Shown here piece by piece: positions 44,741-58,270 of a stretch of 64,000 nucleotides of DNA. The position numbers and the translations under genes are program-made. Origin of the DNA: Cryptomeria japonica (taxonomy: Eukaryota; Streptophyta; Pinopsida; Cupressales; Cupressaceae); the NCBI RefSeq assembly GCF_030272615.1, contig NW_026729203.1, forward strand, positions 77,501 to 141,500, given 5' to 3'. The first letter of the stretch is position 1, and each line of letters opens with the position of its first letter. The notes under the pieces are model-generated. The model worked only from the letters and a program-made list of their open reading frames with translations, was not told the origin of the DNA and did no database searches.

Positions 44741-46300
44741 CCTTCAACCAAAGCAGCTGCCCTTTACTGGGGTGGATGGGAGGCTATAGGGGGGCCGCCA
44801 GAACCATTGGTGGTGAGACTGCTCACTTTGTTTCTGCTTCTGGTGGATCTATTTAGCCAATTGGGTCTTTGTCTCGAACAGGCTCTGAATCTGGCTATCG
44901 ACCTGGTTCTTGATACTGTAGGCTCTCTAATTGGATGTGCTACGGTTTGGATGGTTTCAGTGGCCTGGGCATGAGGTGGCTAGGGGGCTAGGTGTGCCTT
45001 AGTTCGGGCTCGTTAGGTTGAGAAGAGTCGGTAGGTGCATCAATGGCAGCATGTGGTTGTATCGGTATCTCGACATCGGGGTTACGGGTGCTAGCTTCGA
45101 CGATTGTGGGTTTCTTTCATCACGGTAGGTTGTAGCGTGATGGGCTTTTGGTCGCCCAATATGCTCGTGTGTTGGCTGGGGAGAGTAAACTGTCTATGCA
45201 CTTTTATCCGCCGCCTTTGATGCTGCGCGCTCGGATGCTGGCTCCGCCGGCTGCTTTGCTCTTCTTATGCCCCGAAAACTGGAGGAAACTGGGCGGCTAA
45301 TTGGATCTGATAAACGAGCTGGGGTATCGCTAATGATCAAAACACGAGCAAACACGGCTTATTATGGCCCGTAGGGGGGCAGCAGGACCGGTTTTAACCC
45401 CTTAGAATAGTAGGGATTCCTCAGTTGCGGTTGACCTGGTTCCAGCACCAGGGTGGCACCATTAGCAGCAGAGAAAGCATCTAAGCCGTCAGTAGCAGAG
45501 GAACTTAAACGATTATGTATCATAGTTATAGGCAATAGAGCGCTTGACCTTCTTTTTTCGGATCCAGGCCCATAACTCATTGTTCTTATTGGCCCAGCGA
45601 CAGATCGAGTTGGAGATTGAGATAAGGTGGTTATTCGAAACGACGGACGACAGGTGCTTGCTGGAATGCATCAGAGTATAGCCCCTACTATTCTAAGGGC
45701 GCATGCAAACCACTTATCCTGGTTCAGAGAGGAGCGTAAATGAACAGGTGTTTCCCGAATCGAGACCTCCCCAAACGACGGTATCTGGAAAGTCCAGGTG
45801 TGAGCAAACGGAGATAACTCCCGGATCAATCTGTTGAGCTAGTCCCTGTAGCGAATGATGCTAGTCGTACCGCCCATAGAATAGTAGGGCGATGATTTAT
45901 GATTATGATCATGATAGGGATAATTGCGTAATGATGGACTGACCAATATGGTGTGGTGACTATGTAGCGATAGTTCGGGCCCGGTCGGGAGCGATGCTTT
46001 ATCGTGGAGGTACGTTCGGTGCATCACTTACTCTGGGTATAGTTTAATGGGTATAGATCGATATCGAGATCCAAACATTGTTATGGGTTCAGATCCGATT
46101 CCAGGGTAAGCTACTAGGTTTCATATCCTCCGGAACCATTTGACCCCGTAGCGAGGGCAGAGGCACCAGCAGTAGAGCCCCGGGCCGGAGTTTCTTAATA
46201 ACAAGCGTCTATAGATCGAGTAGCAGAACCAACATACCTCAACATCCCTTGTTCTGGTTACAGATCCCATTGGACATCCAGTGCTAGTTATAGGCTTAGG
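44741..46300. repeat. Spacer with degenerate repeat tracts
   Basis: About 44790-44990 (CTGGATCTATTTAGCC-like) and about 45400-45560 and 46050-46290 (AGCAGAGAAAGC, GAGGCACCAGCAGTAG) belong to the degenerate tract family in opposite orientations. Family A lies at about 45399, 45677 and 45873. No gene is recognised. Confidence 0.5.
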
Positions 46301-49050
46301 CCCACTGCGGATTATATAAGCCCATTCTTATCATGCTGAGTAGTCGAAGTGGAAAAGATGGGGTCATTGGAAGGCCTTATGCATATGCCACCCCCCTCGC
46401 AAGCGTGTTCCTTCCCTAGTAAGCAAAATGGCCAATCAAAATGTTCCAGTGAGAGTAGCTCATCATAGTATGTGCTAGGCAAAGTAAAAGGAGTGCCCTA
46501 CTATTCTAAAGGGTCGCTAAAGAAAGCTAGGTCGCGCCCATAGAATAGTAGGGCATGCGCCCTACGTGGTAGAGTGAGTACACCGGGTATGTATGTCTTA
46601 GTACTTGATTGCTTATATAGGATCTGGTACGCATAGCCTCGGATATCACACCATTGAATCCGACCTTTGTTCTTCATTCCACCCTCTCGCACCCTTTCTC
46701 TAAGCCAACTGTCCATTGATTGACTTTATCCCTAGCCCACTTCGATCTCGACGTACTGGCACCATTGATACCTTGGCCATTGATACCTTGGCGCGGTTCT
46801 CACTTAGAGCTCGGAGTGACCATCCCTGCACTGCAAGGTTATCTCACCTCGCCCTTCAAATTCTATGGGGCGGTGAAAGGGCGCTTTCAAAGACCTGATC
46901 CCTTTCACCTCAGTGTAGAAAGGTCGATTCTATTGCCCATGTTCTCTCGTGATAGATAGTCCGGCATCACACTTGCTCATTCATGACGACTAACTTTGAG
47001 GGGCACTACATTTTGGATTAGACGGCGGGCAACTAAACTATCGAGTGAAAGGGGGCTTTCGGTTCGAAAAGAGATATAGACGTAATTTCAACATATCCAA
47101 TACTACGGCCCTACTATTCTTGTTTCCGGTATTAGCTGATTGGATGGGTTACTTCCTCATTCTGGTTTCGGGTGGGTAGGTACTTTAGAAGTTGGTGGTT
47201 GGTAGTTAGCCCTATCCCTCATGGGCCGCCTCTAGAAAAGTTATTGGCTACTGGTTGAAGGGCTAATACTACTGCCCATAGAATGAATAGTAGGGGACCC
47301 GCACTCTTTATCTCGAATTGTTGCCCATAGAATAGTAGGGGCACCGGCCGACAAGGTCGAAGAATTAATATCTTGCTGGTTACGACCCCGGAACCCTACG
47401 GGGCTCCTCCTCATTATTTGATGACTGGATGGCTTATCTCCTAACTTTCGACTGGCCCAGTAGGCCGCTCTTTTCTGTTGACTAGAACTATTGCTCCCCA
47501 CCCACCCCTAGTTCGAAGGGTTCCTACCCTGGCATTATTGGATTGGTTCGCCCCCGGGGCCTTTCTCGAAATTTGAACATTCGCCAGATATCTCCCGCCT
47601 CCTATGGCCCAAGTAATGGTTCAGACAGCTACCGGCGAGACCCAGCATCCCGCCAGTCACTCAATCAATGTGACCGTGAAGCCTGGCAGCTTCTTATGCT
47701 TAGGCAACGCTTCTAGGTCTCCGGTTGAAGAGTCGTTCCTAACGAATAAGCCCGTAGAATTGTAGGGGGTTCCGGTGATTAGCGATTAATGGGTGAAGGA
47801 GTAGCAATATTGATCGCATTCGCTAATAAAGCCGAGAGTTCGAACTTTATGTCCTCCCACCAATGCCATCAACTATCGAGCCCCTTCCCACCCCCTTAGA
47901 ATAGTAGGGCTAGCCCCATAGCCTCCTCCAGAATAATAGTGCCATAGGGGCCCTACTATTTGAAGGGAATCAGCTTGCTAGAATAAACGAATAAGCAAAT
48001 ATATTACCTTCCTACTATATCTCCCGCAATTAATCTACCTCCCCCCGCCCCTATCAAATTTGAGGGCGGGGAAGGGCTAGCCCCCTACTATTCGGCAAGG
48101 GCCCCCGCCCGGGCGCCCTACAATTCTATGGATTGACTGATTAATTAAGGGGGGCCGGTAGTACCAGAAACTGATCCCTATGCAGGGTGGGAGGGAGAAC
48201 TAGCCCTACGGTGGGTGGGAGAGATAGTGGCCCGGCCGAAGTGAAGGAATACTCCTCGATTGTCTCGATGAACCGTCGGAATGACTCATCCTTCCGGTTG
48301 AGGACTATGGATATGGATTTGGATCTCAGTCTGGCCCCTCTTGCCAACTTATTGTTTAAGAAACTTTTCTCAACTATAGGGGAGTCCGGGGTGATGATGA
48401 AGAACTGCCCCAAGGAATGCTTGTGGCTAGGCCAGCACCGAAATAAACCCTCTCATGCAACCTCCCCCCGCACGCACATTAGTGACGTGAGTCGAGTTTC
48501 AACTAAAGTCACTCTAGAACAACTATAGTTGGCGGCTAATGCCATGTTGGCCCCCTACCCCGTTCTATGGCATTGGATGGATAGGTGTGGATGATTGATC
48601 CATGAGGCCAGCCCAGTGGGAGGTAGATCCCCTACTATTCGGCAAGGGGTGGGCATGTTACGTATAGAATCTTGCCGTCACTCTAGCAGGCTACCATTAA
48701 TGCCGGGGAACTAGCCTAAGAATAATAGGGCTCGATGATTCTATACGTAACATGCCAACTTTGGCAGGGTGGGTGGTCGCCCCCCTCACCTTCATTCCAT
48801 TCAGATGAGGGCCTATAGTTCTAGTGGGCTGGGAGGAAGATTAGTTGCCTGGCTAAGAATAGGCGTCACTCTAGCAGGCCCATAGAATGTCGAGGGGACT
48901 CGAAGGCTACCCCTACCCCGCCCCGCCCTACAATAACAACTATGATGGGGGGTGCCTAGAGTTTCTTATGGCCAACTAGGGGGCATGTTACGTATAGAAT
49001 CGTCGACTGAAAGCGAATAGTAGGGCCACCCTCATGGCATGCATGGGGGC
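46301..49050. other. Mosaic spacer dense in short elements
   Basis: Family A at about 46495, 46539, 47107, 47276, 47323, 47894, 47948, 48082, 48115 and 48627; family B at about 48653, 48730 and 48980; family C at about 47971, 48671 and 48861. The copy at 47276 has an internal GAAT duplication. A minus-strand frame at 48141-48413 looks protein-like but has no homology I recognise. Confidence 0.5.
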
Positions 49051-50140
49051 AAGGACTGTAGATAAATAGCGGGTGAAAGGAAAGGAAGGAGGTGGCCAAC
49101 TACCCTACTCTACTACTTACCATCTACCCTACCACCAACACAGAGACCTACCAACAACTAAACTATAGGGGGGCCAGGGGGGCAATATAGCTATTTTATT
49201 GGCGGGAGGTAGAACTATATAGAGGGGGGGTGGGGGGGCCGGGGATCGGAGGTTGAGGACATTTAATCAGCCTGGACCGAGGGTTCGCTCCGATGGTGAT
49301 CGGTGGTTGTGGATGCCATGGATCAAAGGAGTTTTGAGAGTGGGAAATACCACTCGGTCGGTCGATATCTGAATGCCGGTTGAGGCATGTCCGACCCAGT
49401 TATGTAGGTAGGGCTCGATCTGTCGGATGTTTCAGCCCCTCCTCCCGGCTCGATCAGAGTAGTTGAGTGATAAATACCACTCGACCTATTGATTGCCCCT
49501 ATCTATACAACTGGGTCCGGAGGTCATTTATGCGCTCTCCCGCACCATTCCCCCCCACCCCGGGGGAGAGGAGATGGCCTAGACCCAAGCTGGAGAAAGC
49601 TGGGGATATTCTAGAAGGAATATCGATGGATGCGTCCATTTGACAGGGACATGATGGAGATGTTACCAAACATGATCCGTCATGGAGTTGATGTCATTTA
49701 GTTCATGATGGAGATGTTACCAAGGAGATTAGGCCAAGGAGCATGCCCCAATTATAGTTCACTTTCAATAGCGGTCGAGTCGCTCGAATTGATGCTCGTT
49801 CCCTACTATAGATAGGCCGATAGGTGACTAGAAAGAATATCATCCGGCCGGTCGGATCTTATATCCGAGAGAGTTTCTAGTTCCGCAGCACACACTAAGC
49901 AGTGTGAGATAGTTGGTTTAGTCCCGTTTGTCGCCCAACGCAACTATATGTCGCAGCCGGGGTGGGGGGTGGGCTATTCGGTTGCCGACCCCGACCATCT
50001 CGTCGGATCGATAGCCCGCCAATCAGAGGTGAGCAATCAGAGTTATTCTATTGACTAGCTATATCTTGACTTTAGTTAAACCAGCGGCATGTATTCGCGG
50101 TTCTCCCCTTCCGGAATAACTCCCTTTCCATATTCAATTG
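49051..50140. other. Spacer with small local duplications
   Basis: CATGATGGAGATGTTACCAA occurs at 49650 and 49703; AAATACCACTCG at about 49346 and 49468. G-runs at about 49222-49244 could form quadruplexes. No gene is recognised. Confidence 0.5.
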
Positions 50141-51060
50141 CTCTCCCTCCCTATAGCCACAATATATGGTAGAAGGGGCTGGCCCCGGGCGGGGGGGGCC
50201 CCTACTATTCGCCCGGTGGTTGTCGGGCCCCCCCCCCACTACTACTATATTTGTATTAGTGGTAGTGGGCGTGGTAGTGGGCTCCCTCGATCTGGAAGAA
50301 CTGATAACTGGGCGGTGGCCCCCAGGGGAATTGGGTGGTTCCTCGGGTGCCCTACTATCTATTCTATAGGGGGAATCGGATTCATCATATTATCAGTAGC
50401 CGTACTCTCCAAACAACTATATAAAGGGGGGCGCCCTCCGCAGCCTCTCCTCCCACCCACCCGATTCCCGGAACTAGAATTGCCTAGGGGTGGGAGGGCC
50501 CCGGGGGAGCAATAATAGAAAAGAGGGGCTCCTCCCACCCAACGTAGTTCTCCTCCCACCCCGGTTGCAACGGCAAGTGGTTCCCTGGCTAATCTACCGC
50601 CCTTAGGCTATCCACCCACCCACCCCTGCCACCCTCCCGGGCACCTTAAACGTTATCTACCTCCCGGGGGGGCCAACTATAGCCGGGTGGGTGGGAACGT
50701 TTAAGGTGCCCGGGTGGGAGGACTATATATAGTTGCCCGGCCCCCTATTTCCACCCAACGCGTGGGTGGGAGGAATAATAATAGAAAAGGTCTGGCACTA
50801 TCGTTCAGGAGAGTCATAACCTCCCGGGAGGGCCCACAGCGTTCCCCACCACCGGCGCTTTTCCTTGTGATCCGGTGGTTTATAACCAAGTTTTTCAAAA
50901 GTGAGTACTCAGTTCGCCACCACCGGCCTGGGGTTGGCCTACAAGAGAGCACCTCTCTATAATGGGGGGGTTGGGCCGGTCCAGAAAGAATGAATGCAGG
51001 GCTAGTCAGTACTCCTCGATCCGTGTTGTCGGTACGGTATCTACGTAACATGCAAGGTGG
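50141..51060. other. G/C-rich mosaic spacer with inverted repeat
   Basis: Family A variants at about 50200 and 50350, a diverged family B near 51033, and many CTCCCACCCACC tracts. A perfect inverted repeat is at 50636-50714. Frames of 80-137 codons on both strands are low-complexity Pro/Gly/Arg-rich and not supported. Confidence 0.5.
50636..50714. repeat. Perfect 19-bp inverted repeat
   Basis: CCCGGGCACCTTAAACGTT (50636-50654) and its exact reverse complement (50696-50714) flank a 41-base loop that itself contains CTCCCGGGGGG and GGGTGGGTGGG. Confidence 0.9.
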
Positions 51061-51240
51061 GCTAGGGGCCAGTGCTAGTGTAGGGGCTAGTGGTAGGGGG
51101 AGCGGATGGGGCAAGAGTAGGTGGTAGGGGGAGGGGCCAGTGCTAGTGGAAGGGCCAGTGGAGGGGGAGGGGCTAGCGGTAGGGGCTAGTGCAAATAGTA
51201 AGGGCCAGTGCTAGTAGTAGGGGCGAGGGCCTAAAGAAAC
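51061..51240. repeat. GGGGCCAGTGCTAGTG minisatellite
   Basis: About ten degenerate copies of GGGGCCAGTGCTAGTGG/GGGGCTAGTGGTAGG in direct orientation. Period varies around 15-20 bases. No coding function. Confidence 0.8.
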
Positions 51241-54200
51241 TACAGGCTTCTAAGGATGAGGGTTTTCCTGGAGTAGGCGGGTTTCCGTCCAACCTCCACT
51301 CCGGGAGAGGGAGGAGCCTTCCGTTGCCCTGAACTGAACTAACTGGGGGGGATTCATCCGTCTACGTCTATAGAGCTGGCTAGACTAGAACTATATGGAT
51401 ATATGGAATGGAATAGTAGGCGTAGGCCCTCGCCTCGAGTAGGAGGGTAATCTCAGAGCGAGAGTCTAGACTCTATCCTATCCTTCCGAGCCTAGCCTAG
51501 CCTAGCCTATATACAGGGGCAGGGGTAGGGGCTCCTCTCCTATCTCTATAGATCTATATCCCCTGGGGCTGTGGGCACTATATAGACACAATACAGTTCA
51601 CAGATATATCCCCTCCACGTTCACTATATCGAGTCAAGTTTGTCTAAGTATGGGGGTGGGGAGGGGCCCCTCCTTCCCCTCCCTAGGAACCATCCAGGCC
51701 GAGACGATAGCTTCGGGAATAGTTTGCCCTGAACTATCTATATGGGGATAAGGCGATACCATATATTTAGACCGATCGATACCCAGTTCAGTTGGGTCTG
51801 GACCGGAACCAACTATCTGAACTCTAGTCTAGTCAAGTCGGTCCTCCGGGGTATACTCTACTATACTATGCTCTACTCTCTACTAGAGTAGAGAACGACG
51901 GCCTAGCCTACTATATCATCAGAGAAAGGTGGAACCGAGTCTCCTACCTACCTAACCTACCTACTCTAGGGGAGCGGGAAGTCGTGGCATACCTGCTCTG
52001 CCCGGTTGAGAGAGCTACTGTTCCGTCCCATCGTATTGGCTTTGGGAGAGGGGCAGGTGGGGGTTGGAAGGCTGCTCCGTATGTGGGAAGAGGGATAGAG
52101 GGGCGGGCAACTATATAGCTCACTCATGTGACGTACATAGTATGGACTGCATCACTATGAGACTAGGCAACAACAACTATTAGTCGTCGGTCGGGAATGG
52201 ACTGCATCACTATAGTCTCAGTCGGGATTGAAAGGGGGTGTGGTTTGGGGGCGGGCGATATTTGAGGGGTTTTTGCCTTACCATAGTTAGGGTATTTTCG
52301 GGGCCTAAATAAACCAACAATAGAATAGAGGGCCGAACCGGGCCCCTACTATTATATGGGGGAGGTTGCAGCCGGGGGGGCGGTAATAAACTGGATTTTT
52401 TGGGTGGCTCAAATGAGGTGAAATACCTCAGGGGGTCCACTTTGTTTGAAAAAGGGTCCACCGGCGGTTCAAAATGGCAGGCAGTTTCCCTAGGCCCCTA
52501 CTATTCTATGGCCCGGGTGGGGGGGCTATATCTAACTATATTAGCAGCCGGGGGCCCCCCCCACCCCATATATATATATATTAGATTAGAGAGGGGGCCC
52601 GAGATAGAGGTAGTTGGGCGGGGGAGATATAGGGGTGCCGACTCTCGACTCTATATGGAGATAGATGGATGGATAGTTGGCTAGAGATAGATAGTTGGCC
52701 TGCCGCCATCGTTCGCCGGTGGGCTCAAGGACAAGCACTCGATATAAGGCAGGCCCCCCGGGGCCCACCGCCCACTACACTAATCCTCTCCCCTCACGCC
52801 CTACCCCTGTATTGTTGACGAGCAACTGATAGAAATATGGCCGCTCAGAACTATTATTGGCACCTGTCTTCTCTCTCTATCGCTGAGCTGAGCACCATGG
52901 ACTATCGGTCAGAACGAAGCTCCGCTCTCTCTCTACCGTTAGTACAAACACCTACTGATCGAAGGATAGACCGATGATATCCATATGGCAACTATAGTTC
53001 CTCGACCAACCCCTATATCTTATCTCTTATAGTTCTTTCTCTCGGGAGGCCGAGGTCTGAACTAGAACCGAATATATGGGATGGGGCACCCCCGCTCCTA
53101 TACCTCTATCTCTATCTTTATCTGGGGGGCGAGACCTATCACCCATCTATAGTGAAGATTCCCCACCGCCCTCGTTTCATTCATATGTATGCTAGGGGTG
53201 CCTATCCCATATAGTGACGGTATATATATATATATAGTCAGTGGTCGGTAGTTGGTAGTCGGTAGTCGGCAGAGCATCTGGGTGTACTTTTAGGTTTTGG
53301 TTGATCTATATAGATGGGAGATGGCGATGGTGAATGATGATGGGGCTATCTTAGTCCAATGGAATCAATATGTACATGTGCCCCCCCGACAATAGCCCAG
53401 GGTGGGTGGAACGAAAAGTTGGGTTGGGTGGGAGATGAAGGTTCGGGGCCATAGTTGTTCAGTGTTCGATGTTCGCTTTAGCTCCAGACAGATATGCTAA
53501 TGCTTGCTATGTTGGGGTTGGTTACCGGGAGAAACTGCCTGCCCCATGTCGGGAATTATGATTCCCCCAATTCCCCTATTTTAGAAAGGCTATTATTTCG
53601 ATTTCTACAATCCCAACGTAGATAGAGAAAGCTCCATAGCATAGCCTAAATGCAGGGGCAGGGGCGGGATACAGTAGTGACCGAGCCGCGAACAATACTC
53701 TTCTTTATCAATAACCCCATAGTCTATATAGAGGGGGTCGACCGCCTTCCTTCCTTCTATATAGACAGTTCAGTCTATATAGATAGATAGGGAGTTCTAT
53801 CTATGGATTGGAGGAGGAGAGTCGGCGTGAAACGAGAATTGGGTAAGCAGGGCCTCATCTCTAGAACTTCTATAACTAGATTCATGCGCTCTATTCCATT
53901 ACAGGTTAGGTGCATCTAGAGTGGAGGGTTGGGCGACTCGCCAACTCAACCCATCTATGCTTGGGATGGATAGCGGGGGCCAGACTGCAAGCAAAAATGC
54001 GAGGGACTAGACATCAACTAAACTATAGGGGGGGCCGGGGGGGGGGGGTGGGGGGTGATTATCGTGTTGGCATGTTACGTATAGAATCGAGCCCTATTAT
54101 TCTATTATGAAACTGAACGTCCCACCCCGGCATTAATGTACGCCAAATTAATGACGCCTGCTAGAATGACGCTAGAGGTTTCACTCTAGCCCACCCTGCT

Positions 54201-54530
54201 TCCCAATCGGCCTCCCACCCCCCCAACTATAGTTGGGGGTATAGTTATTTACTTATTAATTAACACCCAACCCCTAACTAGAATTCCTTATTCTAGCTTC
54301 AAATAGCGGGCTTATAAATTGACTGATGCCATTAAGAGGAGAGGGTTCATCTGCATAGAAAGAAATCTCGGGCTGCATAGAGATGCATAAGAGATAGGTC
54401 AAGAGATAACCGGTGGGTTTATATCCATGCTATGCATGGTTATCTCTCTGCTGTCACCGCATTACTTATAGGTGGGTTTTCGTGCTGTGACCGCATTTTC
54501 CGATGGGTTCTTTTTTTTGCTGTCCATGAA
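51241..54530. other. Spacer rich in TATATAG and CTATCTATA text
   Basis: No gene is recognised. Runs of CTAGCCTAGCCTAG (about 51491), (TA)n at about 52567 and 53221, GGTAGTCGGTAGTCGG (about 53250), and a GGACTGCATCACTATGAGAC/GGACTGCATCACTATAGTC duplication (about 52143 and 52198). Family A at about 52340 and 52496, family B at about 54068, family C at about 54140. A strong G-run cluster lies at 54028-54056. Confidence 0.5.
54028..54056 (+). other. G-run cluster with quadruplex potential
   Basis: Nearly continuous G-runs of 7, 12 and 6 bases broken by CC and T, giving many ways to form four G-tracts. Lies about 0.6 kb downstream of atp1 relative to its transcription. Confidence 0.6.
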
Positions 54531-54658
54531 TTTCTTCATAAGACTTCCCAATTTGTTTGTGGGTGGCTCCTTAGTTATGAAGATGCTATCCATTTTTCGT
54601 CATAATACTTCCCAATTTGTTTGTGGGTGGCTCCTTAGTTATGAAGATGCTATCCATT
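54531..54658. repeat. 64-bp tandem duplication just downstream of atp1
   Basis: Two nearly identical copies, about 54543-54594 and 54607-54658, with a 64-bp period and a few differences in the upstream flank (CTTCATAAG versus CGTCATAAT). The second copy ends about 10 bases from the atp1 stop codon, so the duplication lies in the probable 3' untranslated region of the minus-strand transcript. A further short repeat around GTGACCGCATT lies at about 54450-54500. Confidence 0.85.
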
Positions 54659-54667
54659 AGTATCCTT

Positions 54668-56182
54668 TCATAACGAAATGTCCTTTGAAAAAGTATTCAA
54701 TTTCCTCTCTATTTCGTCGGTTAACTTCCCCTCTTCCATAATGCCGTGTAGCAATTCGGGTTGTTGCTCTATACCGCTTAAAATGGCTCTTTCATATTGT
54801 GAGATTTGTATGAGTGGCATTCGATCACAGAACCCTCTCACAGCAGCATGGGGAACTAGGATTTGTTTTTCAATAGGAGGTGGTGGATATTGCGGTTGTT
54901 TCGGAACTTCTGTGAGCCTAGCACCTCTATTTGATAGTGCCTGAGTCGCAGCATCAAGGTCTGACCCGGATTGAGCAAAGGCGGCCACTTCACGGTATTG
55001 CGCCGATTCGGGTTTTGAACTACCGCGTACTTGTTTCATAGCTTTCAACTGAGCGGCGGACCCAACGCGACTGACGGGTAAGCCAACGTTAATAGCCGGT
55101 CTAATTCCGCGATGGAAGAGCTCTGTTTCCAGACAAATCTGTCCATCTGTAATGGGGATCACATTGGTAGGGATATAGGCCGACACGTCTCCAGCTTGTG
55201 TTTCGATTACGGGTAACGCGGTCAAGCTACCCGCACCTGTCTGGTCCGATCGTTTTGCGGCTCTTTCCGATAGACGGGAGTGCGAATAGAAAACATCCCC
55301 TGGGAAAGCCTCACGGCCTGGTGGGCGGCGAAGCGATAATGACATTTGTCGATACGCCACCGCCTGTTTACTCGGATCATCATAGATGATTAATGCGTGC
55401 ATTCCATTATCACGAGAATATTCTCCCATGGCACACCCGGAATATGGGGCCAGAAATTGCGGAGGAGCAGGATCCGAAGCGGTGGCTGCATTGATTACGG
55501 AATACTCCAACGCATCCGCTTCCGGGAGAATTTGAACCAATTGGGCCACGGTCGAGCGTTTTTGCCCAATCGCTACATGGACGCGATACACACTATCAGA
55601 GGTGCCCGAACTACGGTGGGAGCGCTTCTGGTTTGATATGATATCAATAGCTATAGCGGTTTTCCCAGTTTGCCGGTCTCCAATGATCAGTTCTCGTTGA
55701 CCACGGCCTATAGGAACCAGGCTATCCACCGCTTTTAACCCTGTTTGCAGAGGTTCGTGCACGGATTTACGTTCGATAATCCCTGGGGCTTTCGCTTCGA
55801 CACGTCTTCGTTCGGCGGCGCCCTCATCGACCTGTAGTGCCCCTTTTCCATCAATAGGTACTCCCAACGCATCCACCACACGACCTGGCAGGGCCTTTCC
55901 CACGGGGACATCCACAATAGATCCAGTCCGCTTGACCAAATCTCCTTCTTTTATGGCAACGTCGTTACCGGATACGACGATACCTACATTCTCATTCTCA
56001 AGATTCAACGCTATTCCTTTCACACCGCTGGCAAATTCGACCATTTCCCCAGCTTGAATCTCGTTCAATCCATAGACACGTGCAATCCCATCTCCGACTG
56101 AGACCACTCGACCGATCTCATCAACCTTTAGATCGGTCCTATAGTTGGTCATTTTGTTTTCTGATGGAGTAGTGAGTTCCGT
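54668..56182 (-). CDS. atp1: ATP synthase F1 subunit alpha (mitochondrial atp1)
   Basis: Alpha subunit of the F1 sector of mitochondrial ATP synthase; with beta it forms the hexamer that makes ATP on the matrix side of the inner membrane. The frame is open and ends at TGA (54670-54668). With the ACG at 56182-56180 as codon 1 the protein is 504 residues, close to the usual 505-510. It shows the P-loop GDRQTGKT (about 168-175), LIIYDD (about 265-270) and the family signature region [13 protein letters not shown] containing the catalytic arginine (about 372). No ATG sits at the conserved start: the open frame reaches a TTG at 56218, and the first ATG (56152) would drop conserved N-terminal residues. 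ACG edited to AUG gives a start aligned just before the conserved ELTT motif. About 25 codons look like C-to-U editing sites. A four-residue insertion lies in the [16 protein letters not shown] stretch. The gene stands alone; identification is very secure, the start less so. Confidence 0.96.
   Translation of the reverse strand, partial: TELTTPSENKMTNYRTDLKVDEIGRVVSVGDGIARVYGLNEIQAGEMVEFASGVKGIALNLENENVGIVVSGNDVAIKEGDLVKRTGSIVDVPVGKALPGRVVDALGVPIDGKGALQVDEGAAERRRVEAKAPGIIERKSVHEPLQTGLKAVDSLVPIGRGQRELIIGDRQTGKTAIAIDIISNQKRSHRSSGTSDSVYRVHVAIGQKRSTVAQLVQILPEADALEYSVINAATASDPAPPQFLAPYSGCAMGEYSRDNGMHALIIYDDPSKQAVAYRQMSLSLRRPPGREAFPGDVFYSHSRLSERAAKRSDQTGAGSLTALPVIETQAGDVSAYIPTNVIPITDGQICLETELFHRGIRPAINVGLPVSRVGSAAQLKAMKQVRGSSKPESAQYREVAAFAQSGSDLDAATQALSNRGARLTEVPKQPQYPPPPIEKQILVPHAAVRGFCDRMPLIQISQYERAILSGIEQQPELLHGIMEEGKLTDEIERKLNTFSKDISL
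56180..56182 (-). other. atp1: Probable edited start codon of atp1 (ACG to AUG)
   Basis: ACG is in frame exactly ten codons upstream of the first ATG (56152-56150). It directly precedes codons for ELTT, which other plant ATP1 proteins also carry near the N-terminus. Start codons created by C-to-U editing of ACG are well known in plant mitochondria. The upstream codons back to the TTG at 56218 do not resemble the usual ATP1 N-terminus. The alternatives are initiation at the internal ATG or at a non-AUG codon. Confidence 0.55.
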
Positions 56183-57390
<1,208 letters not shown>

Positions 57391-57790
57391 TATTCGGGAC
57401 TGGAACAAGTTCTCGATTGGGAGGGGATGCTCCTGGTTCTGCCTTAGCTGCTGTTGGTGAATATGCTGGGGTCATTCACAGGTTCTGGCACGGGCAAGGA
57501 TGTTGGGTGATGAAACGGTAGCTTCTGCATTCACCCCTGCCCATACAGATACTGCCACCTTCGCTTCTGCAGGCACGGGATCTGGGACTGGAATAGGGGA
57601 AACTAGTGCTGATGACACCCTTGTCCCCGGTTCAGACGCTGCTGAATCCGCTGGTTCTGGAACTACACTACATATGGGTATGAAACCGGAGCTGCAGGCT
57701 ATGACTTTGCTACTGTTACTGATGGTGCTGGATCAACCGCTGGGTCAAATGCATCATTAACTGAATCTGCTCGGACTATTACTTACCCAG
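57391..57790. repeat. Degenerate hexamer/triplet repeat tract
   Basis: Variants of GGTTCTGGAACTG, GCTGATGGTGCTGGATCAACC and ACTGCTTCTGC. In one plus-strand frame it reads a Gly/Ser/Thr/Ala-rich 86-codon stretch (57500-57760) with GSGTGIG-like text, but neighbouring tracts of the same family have frequent stops, so I regard this as repeat, not gene. Confidence 0.6.
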
Positions 57791-58270
57791 CAGCTCCGTT
57801 ATCCAGTGCGCTTTGAGATAAGTTTTATTCGCCACACCCCACTCCCAAGTCACGCTCAGATAAACCCCGTAGGGGCTAGATCCAGCCAAAGAAGGTCCGC
57901 TTCCTAAGCGCCTATTCCACCCGGCTTCAAAAACAGAATAGGTTCGGGGCCTCCCACCCAGCAAATCTTTCTCGCCAATACCCCCCACCCAACCCGGGCC
58001 AGATTCTATACGTAACATGCCCACGGGCCTATTGTTTAGGGCTCTCTTAGTCGGCCTTCCGGAGTTCAACAACGCGCCCCGTAGGGCAATTCCCGGGTGG
58101 GAGGCCCCTACTATTCTATGGCTAGTTGATGGGTGGGGGGTTATGTTCTGCGCACCTCGCACATAAAGGTAACAGTATCTCTCTCTGCGAGCCAGCCACT
58201 ATAGATAGTAGGGCCTCTTTTTTCCACCTCGTTTAGTGCCGTGTTGTTGGTAATAGGCTATAATAAAAAT
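57791..58270. other. Mosaic spacer
   Basis: Family B at about 58003, family A at about 58107 and 58204. No gene is recognised; the 127-codon minus-strand frame spans these repeats. Confidence 0.5.

Noticed and set aside
54678-55636. Plus-strand frames opposite atp1 (54678-54944, 55198-55389, 55397-55636)
   Set aside because: Shadows of the atp1 coding strand.
57500-57760. Gly/Ser/Thr-rich 86-codon frame
   Set aside because: Part of the degenerate repeat tract family, which is full of stops elsewhere.
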